Source: Diplonema papillatum (taxonomy: Eukaryota; Euglenozoa; Diplonemea; Diplonemida; Diplonemidae). From it: a DNA stretch of 64,000 nucleotides. The notes under the pieces are model-generated. The model was not told where the DNA came from. It saw only the letters and a program-made list of their open reading frames with translations, and did not search any database. The position numbers and the translations under genes were made by a program. The stretch spans positions 213,336 through 277,335 of the forward strand of contig JAPJBO010000222.1 in the NCBI GenBank assembly GCA_030068145.1, read 5' to 3'. Numbering within the stretch: the first letter of the stretch is position 1; each line of letters starts with the position of its first letter. This document shows, piece by piece, positions 33,869 to 42,100 of the stretch.

Positions 33869-35732
33869 ATCATTTTATGTGTCCTCCCCTCGTGTTGTCT
33901 TTGTCCCCTAGCAATCGGGATTTTGAAATATCCGGGGTGACGATCGTCAAAAGGGGTATCTAATGGGTGGGCATATTCGTGTTCGTCTGTGTGCAGTCGG
34001 TCGTCTATACTGAATGAATGCGCAATGAGCATGGGTATTTAGTGTTGGTGGCAGTGCATGCAAGTGCCAGTCTTTGTGGTTTGTTAATAATCTGTTCGTT
34101 TTTTCTTGCGTTCAAGCAGGCCATTCTGCCTTGTCGTCGGGAAGCCGGAACAAGCGAAGCGCGCCAACGTGGGAGCAGCACAGGACGAAGTGGTAGGCAC
34201 AGAAGCGCGAAACCCGGTCTCGGCTGTTTCTGGAAGTTTCTCCATTCCTCTTTTGGACGCACGGCCCCTTGTTTCTAGCAGCATAAACTTACTCAGTCCT
34301 CTATACTACACGGGGGGGTTTAGAGACCCATCCCAGGGTAGGCCTCGACTAACACAGCTCGAATCGGAATGCAAAGAATCTGCGACGACAATCCGTTCTC
34401 TCCAGTATTCCAGGACTTTTGTCCTCCGTGTATCGTATCTCAGGGGCACTTGGATCACCATCCAGGGGACTGACATAGAAAAATGAGGCGGTATCTGCGC
34501 AAGTTTGTTGCTGTTTCTGATGTTAACGGTCCAGTGGATTTGAGTCTCCGGTTGATCATCGAAGCTGGGGAGTCGGGTAGTTTGTCTAGCGTGGTGTCTA
34601 GCGAACACCCGGGACTCTTGACTGCATGTATGCCAAGATACAAGAGAAAAGAGAACAGGTTGTTGAGGAACCGAAACGTCGCAGGGATGCGCCTGTACAG
34701 AAGTATGGGCAACTGCGACCGACAAAACCCGGCGGAACAGGCCTTAGTCAGGGGAAAAAGGTGGAGGGAAACAACAGAAGCTGTTGAACGTTGAGCTGGC
34801 GAACAGAGGCTTTACAGTGGCATTTCATTGGAGAAAGATGGGTGGGCACGCGTAGGTTGCATACGTGCGCGAAGCCCGAAGCAAGGGATGAGAGGTTTGT
34901 TCGGCACGAGCTCTACCATCGGGCGCGCGAGAGAGAATCGCTCTCTGTCGTTGGCCTGAAGCAAAGGCGCACATAGGAACACACTACTCAGAATCCTGGC
35001 CGCTTCTACCATTCCATGCCGCGCGGGGTTTTTTGGCAGGCTAACACCGCACCGAATTTCAGCTACGTGACACCGTGGTGGATCGGCTGGAAGAGCATTG
35101 TCGCAATAGCGGCAGGGCCCAAACCTGTCCGGGTGCCAGGTAGAAGCAGGACCGGCAGTGGACGAGTCGTGCGTTCGTTGGTATCCGCGGCGGCAGTAAG
35201 CTGTCGGCTCATGTGGAAGCAGAAACTGCAACGCCCCCTCCCGAAAAACTGCACCGGGCGGCTTCATTCTTGGGTTCGTGTCCTTCCGCGGCATGAGAGG
35301 TTTCGGGCTTTTTTATCTTCCTCGGCGCAAGTAGTGCAGTCTGGCGGTCTCGCTTGGTTTGCCGGTTTACCTCGAGTGGGCAGCAACGCGGCCGGGCCAG
35401 ATAAGCCCGAGGTAAGAAGTTCGGCTGGGGGTACTCTGGCCAACAGAACAAAGTGGGCAAGTGACAAACTAGATGCGTGGTTTCAGGAAAAGGAATGGCT
35501 CTGAGGGCACACTGCGAGTGTCAGTGCGGGCAGGTACGGGCTTGTTGCGGATTGAAGCTGTGTGTGGCGCTCTCGGGTGCTCAGCGTCGAACTGTTACGA
35601 ACAAGAAGGAATCCAACTGGCTAATTCAACCCCAGCATTCCGCTGACATCTAGCGAGCGAGCCGGGAACCAAGCTGGGAGTCCCGCGGCGCACGCCGCGC
35701 GGCCGCTGCCCGGAAGATTGGAAGGCAGACCC
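33869..35732. other. intergenic spacer between two minus-strand genes
   Basis: Weak repeat E-like blocks at 33915 (ATATCCGGGGTGACGATCGTC) and 34530 (GAGTCTCCGGTTGATCATCG). No frame with a recognisable domain. It would carry the 5' leader of the MGCGQS gene and the 3' end of the IQ gene. Confidence 0.5.
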
Positions 35733-38024
35733 TCACCGACTCTCCCACTGCGACGTCACGAGGGCGCCCGTCGAGTTGAGGGGCGGGAGCCTCGCCACCG
35801 GGGGCGGGGGGACGAGGGGCGCGAGGGGCGTGGCCTTCGCGAGCAGCTCCTGCAGCTTGGTCGGCTTCGCGCGGCCGGCCGGCACCCACGGCCGCGGGGG
35901 GCGGACGAGGTCGCCCGGCCCGTCGGCCGGGCGGAGGCGGAGCTTGGGCACCGCGAGGGGGGGCGCCGAGACGCTGCAGCACGGCGGGAGGAAGTCCTGC
36001 GGGCTCAGTTTCGAGAGCGGCCGGGTCGGGAGCTGGCCGGCCGCCGGGCCGCACATGGGGCGGGGATGCAGCTCAGTGGGCAGGGCCGGGAGGCGCACTG
36101 GGCCCGGGCACCGGTCCGCTATCCCGCGGGTGCGGAAGAGCCGGAGGGCCCACCCGCAGTGCGCCAGGTGCGTCTCGCAGTGGCCGACGAACAGGGCGAA
36201 CGTCGGGTCCCTCCTCATGAGCGCCATCACGGTCACCATCGCGGCGGCGTACGAAGCGTGCGCACGCGGGTCCCGTGCGTCCCGGAGCGCCCCGTGCAAG
36301 ACCTGCAGCCTGCGGGAGAGCTGCCAAATGTTGCTCGACAGAGGCACCGGCCGCTGGTCGGTGATCTCGATGGGCAGGCTGAAGCGAAGCACGCGCATTT
36401 CAAGCCTCGTTTCGAGCCCTTCTTCCGTTCCACAAGGAACCGCCGCCCACCACGTCAGGCTGAAGGTGACAACATGAAAGCCCGAAAGACCGCGCGGCAA
36501 CTGCGGTGACAGGTAGTAGTACACGTGCTGATCACACCTCGCGGCGGTGTTCTCGCACGTGTTGCCGGGTACGCCGGAGTACGCGTTCGGTGAGGTTTCG
36601 CGTGAACTGCGGCGCTCGTTTGTCTGCGCTTGCGGCCCCCCTGGCTCAGCCCCTCGCGACACATCGCAATGAAGAACGTCCCCGTCGTCCGAAGCATCGG
36701 TATGAATCGAAACCAAAACAGTCCCAACGCCTGCTGCGGGAACCTTGCGCTGCGGGGCTGAGGGCTCGGGACCGGTCGCTGAGTTTTGGCGTTGCGAATC
36801 GTGTGGGGGGGGTTCGTTCAGCCGGAGAAGCACTGGTGTTGGTTCCTCGTCTGCGTTGACGAAATAGATGCAAATGGGCGGGACCACGCGGCAGCCGGTT
36901 TCTGCGATGTACAATGAGTCGTTCACGTTGTGAGATACTGCGGACGGGTCACGTTCGCCGGAGGCTGAGCCCAGCGTCCCTACATTGCTCTTGAGAGGAG
37001 ACATGCTGAAGGGCCGACCGGCTGACCTTTGAGCGTTGCTTGAGACGACCCTCCACGGACACTTCGAAAAGCCGAACCGCGGGGCGACGCGGTACTGCGG
37101 GACAACGCGCACATCAAACACCTTCGCAATGCGGGCAAGGTTCTCCGGAGCAGCCTCCATGCACGGCGCGGGGAGGCTAGTCACGGTTGCATCTTCTTCC
37201 GTCTCTTCTAGCGCATCGTCATTAGAACACATGCTGTTTTCCCGCGGTGTGCAGACGGGTGATGATGCACGCGAGGCGGCACGCACTATCCCAGACCACG
37301 ATGCTTCAGCAGATAATCGGAGCTGCATTTGGTCGCCCACTTCGTCTTCTGTCAGTCGGAACCGCCCGTCAGCCTCAGCGTAGACAAGGGTCGCGACAAA
37401 CCAAATATGCGCCAATGCGCAACGTGAACGCTTGCCTCGACCTATTCTGCTAAGCTCGGCTGCCGCGTACAACGTGTCTCTTTCGCTGACTTCCGTTTCA
37501 ACATTTTGACGCCGCAGACCTGCACGACCGACCCTTTGCAGGGTCGAAGCCGCGGCTTCTGCCGCCTGGAACGCCGCAGCTTCGCTGATGATTTCTTCCT
37601 TCTCGGCTCGATGCGACATCATTCTCGTCAGTGCTGTCTTCTGTGCTGCCAGATAGCATCTCACCGCCCGCTGTAGCCTTTGGACGACAACATCGAACAG
37701 TCTCAGCCGAAAAAGGTAACCTCTTCCAGCGCGCTGGATAGTCACGCATCGCTCTGCCTCTGCTTCTGCCACAGTTTGCTGCATGCTCGCCATGAGCGTT
37801 TCAAGCAAGTCAGCATCGTCTGCCTCCGATGTGAACAGTGAACTGTCGCTTTCATCGCAAAGGCATGGGCTCACCCATTCGGTAATTCCACAACAGGACC
37901 AATGGGGAGCAGCGACGACTTCTGTACCATGCTCGCACCATAGGCCATCGGTGACACTCTCAGCTCCCGAGCACCAAACCCCACGGGAGTTTCCGCGCCA
38001 TTCTCCCTTGTGACTAGAAGCCAT
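35733..38024 (-). CDS. IQ-motif protein, otherwise unknown
   Basis: 763 residues from the first ATG (38024, MASSHKGEW); the frame is open about 15 codons further upstream but without an ATG. Residues ~95-110 (TIQRAGRGYLFRLR) fit the IQ consensus IQxxxRGxxxR. ~113-129 (VVQRLQRAVRCYLAAQK) and ~159-173 (TLQRVGRAGLRRQ) are weaker IQ-like repeats. Such motifs usually bind calmodulin or myosin light chains. After an acidic linker, the region around 300-400 (FDVRVVPQYRVAPRFGFSKCPW) and the region ~500-620 (YYYLSPQLPRGLSGFHVVTF, IEITDQRPVPLSSNIWQLSR) look folded but match nothing I can name. The last ~150 residues are Pro/Leu-rich. No motor or kinase domain is seen. There is no polyQ, unlike the three other host genes. 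Confidence 0.75.
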   Translation of the reverse strand: MASSHKGEWRGNSRGVWCSGAESVTDGLWCEHGTEVVAAPHWSCCGITEWVSPCLCDESDSSLFTSEADDADLLETLMASMQQTVAEAEAERCVTIQRAGRGYLFRLRLFDVVVQRLQRAVRCYLAAQKTALTRMMSHRAEKEEIISEAAAFQAAEAAASTLQRVGRAGLRRQNVETEVSERDTLYAAAELSRIGRGKRSRCALAHIWFVATLVYAEADGRFRLTEDEVGDQMQLRLSAEASWSGIVRAASRASSPVCTPRENSMCSNDDALEETEEDATVTSLPAPCMEAAPENLARIAKVFDVRVVPQYRVAPRFGFSKCPWRVVSSNAQRSAGRPFSMSPLKSNVGTLGSASGERDPSAVSHNVNDSLYIAETGCRVVPPICIYFVNADEEPTPVLLRLNEPPPHDSQRQNSATGPEPSAPQRKVPAAGVGTVLVSIHTDASDDGDVLHCDVSRGAEPGGPQAQTNERRSSRETSPNAYSGVPGNTCENTAARCDQHVYYYLSPQLPRGLSGFHVVTFSLTWWAAVPCGTEEGLETRLEMRVLRFSLPIEITDQRPVPLSSNIWQLSRRLQVLHGALRDARDPRAHASYAAAMVTVMALMRRDPTFALFVGHCETHLAHCGWALRLFRTRGIADRCPGPVRLPALPTELHPRPMCGPAAGQLPTRPLSKLSPQDFLPPCCSVSAPPLAVPKLRLRPADGPGDLVRPPRPWVPAGRAKPTKLQELLAKATPLAPLVPPPPVARLPPLNSTGALVTSQWESR

Positions 38025-38944
38025 GCATCGACCTTTGGATACGTGTCGTGAGCCCCCCAAAGTTCCCACTTCCAGTGTCCTTTTACTAAAGTGCTGAAGA
38101 CATGTTGAGTATGCAATTCAGCGGAGCGTCAGGTTAGAGGATTATGCCTTGTTGACAGGTTTCTGTAGGAGGAGAGTCCTGGATAGGTGCTTCTGCGGCA
38201 CATGATGGCGGCCCTTTGGTAGCAGCCGCCGAAGTAGTGGATGAGTTATTTAAACCCCCTCGCTTAACATACATTTCTAATATTTGCATTCTCTTAATCA
38301 AAATCCCCTTATTATTTACATCTTTTAATATTTACATTTTCCACTCCTTATTTTGGCGAGCAACTTTCCTTCCTGGGAGTACTTGTTGCACGAGCTTTCT
38401 GCAGTGCCGTGCTCCACGTGTGGCCGCCGCCGATTTCTTTTTCAGTTGTATTCCAGTGTTCGCTTTAAGACCGGTGGCCCAGTCATTTTTCAAAACTGCC
38501 TCTGGGCAGTTTTTTTATTGCGAAGCATGCCAGGCGCGTGGCTTTTTGTACTAGTGTTCGTCTTCCAGGGGGTTCAGCGCAGGCAGCCACGACGTACACA
38601 ATGGAGCATACTGCAGCCTGGATAGCCGAGTCGCGAGCCCCCTCCCCAGTCGCTGAGTCAGCTCCGTCAGAATGGCGTAAGGAAAGAGTTCTAGGCATGA
38701 CCCATCTGGGTTGAATGGACCAAGGTTCGTGCAAAATGCCGTCGATAGCTATTCGGTTATCCTTCGGCTGGCTGAGGCATTTATGCTGTGTCTGCTGTGG
38801 CTGGGTTGCTTCTGACTGTGTGCAGGATCCTTCCCCGAACAAAAGGATTTGCTCCAGTCGTTGCTCCACCAGCAGCTATCAATATAATATTATGTGTGCG
38901 CCTTTTTTTATCCGAATCTAGAGGTTTTGAGGTGATTTCGGGGG
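38025..38944. other. AT-richer spacer
   Basis: No gene recognised. 38250-38350 is markedly AT-rich (TTATTTACATCTTTTAATAT type). It is the 5' side of the IQ gene and the 3' side of the LINE. Confidence 0.5.
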
Positions 38945-39137
38945 TCAAAAATTCACAAAAAAACACAAAAATCAACAAAAGATCACAAAAATGCACAAGG
39001 TTTCGTCGTCTTGTTGCGTTAGTGGGGAGTCATTTGCAAGCAAATGAGTACCACACTATGCCAGCTTTTCGCTACGTGACTCCAGAAGGGTCACTTTTTC
39101 CGCGCTTTCGGCGCGGCGCAACTCTAGTCGGTTGCAA
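38945..39137 (-). repeat. tail repeat S, copy 1 (3' end of the LINE)
   Basis: On the minus strand it encodes the last ~20 codons of the LINE (ending PRRKRGKSDPSGVT and stop). It continues through GTGGTACTCATTTGCTTGCA, AATGACTCCCCACTAACGCA and ACAAGACGACGAA, and ends in TTTGTGATC/TTTGTGAATTT-like short repeats. It is almost identical to 45570-45727; a short third copy is at 47395-47440. Confidence 0.85.
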
Positions 39138-42100
39138 CTGTTCTTGGAAATTACTGACGATTTCATAATCCGAGAAGGAATCGGAATCTTCGCTTTCTCG
39201 TTTGCGCCGATAGGCACGCCGCGATGCGGAGGACGCGAGTAGCCGGGAAGAGCCGGCGGGAGGGCGCGATCGTTGTGTGACCCGTGGAGGGTCGGAACTA
39301 GAATCAGTAAAAGGGCCCGAGTCAGGGCCTGCCATCGAAGAGGGCCGGGCGGGGCCGGGTGGGCGCGGTGTGTTCGGGCCGGCGAGGCCAGTGCCGTCGT
39401 CGCCGAGATCGGCGCGTCGTCGTCGTCGTGCGCGCAGCGCGGCTGCGGGAGAGGCCGTGGGGGTGCATGGCGCGGGTCGCTTCCTGCCTGCTGGCGGGGG
39501 GGCGCGCTTCGGGGGCGACTTCGTCGTCCGCCTCCTCCGGCCACGGCTGGTAGGTGTTCCAGGTGGGGACGGCGCGCGCCGCTTCCGGCCTGTGAGGCCG
39601 TCGCTCTCGCCTAGGCTGCGACCGCCACCGCCGCCGCCGCCGCGATCCCCGCCGCGTCCGCTGCCGCGACCGCCGCCGCGTGCGCGGCCGCGACCAGTGC
39701 CGCGGCCGCCGCCACCGTCTCCGTCACTGTCGTCTCCGCCGCCTCGGCCGCCGCGGCCGCGGCCACGGCCGCGGCAGCGGCCGCCACGACCACCGCCACC
39801 CCCGTCGCCACTGCTGCTGTCGCGGCCAGCACCACCCCTGTGATGCCCCCGTCCGCAGCACGCGTCAGCGTTCGGGCAGGTCCCGCATCGCGTCAGCCGA
39901 TGCGCCCGGCAGCACTGAATGCGCAGGCCGTCGTCCGGTTGGTGGTGCACCTGGCAGCACTGGTCCACTACAAGGCTGTAGTTTCTCCGCATGCCCGAGC
40001 ACATTGCGCACTTCTGCTTCGCGCACGCGTGACAGACGGACTGTGAGCGGAGCAGGGGGTCTGCCTGCGACTCCGGGACGAGCACCGGGAGGCGTGGTCG
40101 TTGCGGCATTGGTGTGGGCTCGGCCCAGCGCGCCGAACGCTGCGCTCGCCTCGTCGCGTCATAGAGCGGGAACACGTCCCCGCCCCAGTTCTTCCCGTCC
40201 CCGAGCGCCGCACGCGGGAAGTTCATCTCCAAGACTTCGAACGTCTCCTCCCCCCCAGCGAAATGTGGCCGCGGTGTCAGACCACCCCACAGCATCGGCG
40301 CCCCCAGCGTCCTCATCGAGCCCACCCGGTCCTTCCGCTCGGCCGGAAGCGGCGACGGCAGCTGCAGTTCCCGACACAGGCGGCACAGCGTCGCTAGCAT
40401 CGTCCAAAGGGTTTTTCCCCTTCGGTTGGCGGCGAGGTTCGGGGGGCCCAGGATGTCGTGCCCGGTGAAGACCTCGAAGTCGACGGCCAACTCGATGTTC
40501 GACACTTCGCCAGTGTCCGTCCACTGCAATGCCGACAGCCAGCCCTTCATCGCCCGCATCGTCCGTCCCCCATACGGCCACTTCGGCGGCTCATCCGGTA
40601 GGCGCCCGAAGTCAAACAGGTGTCGGACCGCCGGCCGCGACGTTGCCGCCCTCCAGGGGTGGATCGGCTGTACCGCTGCCAGACGGCCACGCTCTGACTC
40701 TTCGCGCGCCACGTACACCGACGCCATGAAATGGTGCAAGGCCGCCGCGTCGACCGGCGCGCCTTCCACGATTACCCCGTGCACGCGCGTACAAGACGGC
40801 CACCGCGCACGGTCCGCCCGCATGAGCTCAGCAAAGCAGGGGCGGCGGCGAATCTCGTCGTACGCAGGGCACTCCCACCACAAGTGATCCGCCGTGTCGT
40901 GGGCGTGGCGGTCACAGTCCCTGCAACACCGGTCCGGCGGCGGGCGCCGCTCACCCGTGGAGGAGCCTCCGTCTTCGCCAGCCTGCTCGTCGAAGCTACC
41001 GGACGCATCTGATGCGGTCGACGTCGTCGACGACGCCGTCGTTGACGCGGGAGAGCTCGCCGAACCTTCCGATCCCGCCGCCTCTTCCCCCGCACGCGCA
41101 TTCCGCCCCCACCGAGCCGCAAGGAAAACACCCCCGGACAGGATGACGGTCAGCGCGCGCCTCACACTGCCGTCGGCCGCCGTCAGACGCAGCCCGTTCG
41201 TGCGCCCGCAGTCTACCCCGGCCTGCACTCCGTCGTACGAAGGCCGCTGTCGCGCAAGCTGCATCCACACCTTCCGCCGCAGCTGCGCTCGGACGACGTG
41301 GTGCCTCTCGCCTCGCTGCATGCCGAGAAGCCGACGACCCCCCAGCGCCGCAGAACAGAGATCCCCGCCCTCGAAGCCAATGCCCGCGACCGACAGCCCA
41401 TCCGCAATGGCGATCCCTACCGGCCCCAGGCGCGCCCTCGGCAAAAACGTTTCGTGCCGCTCGTACAACCTCACGATGTTCCGCATGCGCGCACACACGC
41501 GTGGCAGCCGCTCGCAGGTGTCGAATAACGCGCACAGAATCCTGTACGGCCGAGCGATCATCGGATCCAGACGGTGACCCTTCGCCAAGATCGATAGCAC
41601 CGCCGTCACGTTCCTCGACGGGTGCTTGCTCCCAAAAGCGCCCCTCACGATCCGCGTCCGGAGTCCCTTCAGGCGCGTCTGCGTGTACGTCTCGTAGGAG
41701 CACCCGGTAAGGACACTGCTGAGCACGTTCGAACTCGCCACCTCGCAGCGGACATCGAACGGAAGCTTCGAGGTGCCCAGCCTGTCTATCAGACCGTCAT
41801 GTGCGCTCAGACGCGCATCGTTGGCCCGACCCGTTTGGACGCTCTCCACACTCGTTCGCACCCCGAGGATCTTCGCAGCCGTCGCCGTCGCTATGGCCTC
41901 GCCGTCCACCTTCACCGCGCTGGCGTACGGACGCCGCCTGCGCTGTTGCGTCGAGCCCGCATGGATGCCCATCGCCAAGGTTTTCGCCATGTTCAGGCGC
42001 ATCCCGGTCAGGGCACAGAACCGCGCGACGATGTCGACCGCCTGCTGCAGCTCGGCTTCCGCCGCCGCGAAGAGCGTGGCATCATCCGCCAGCGACTCCG

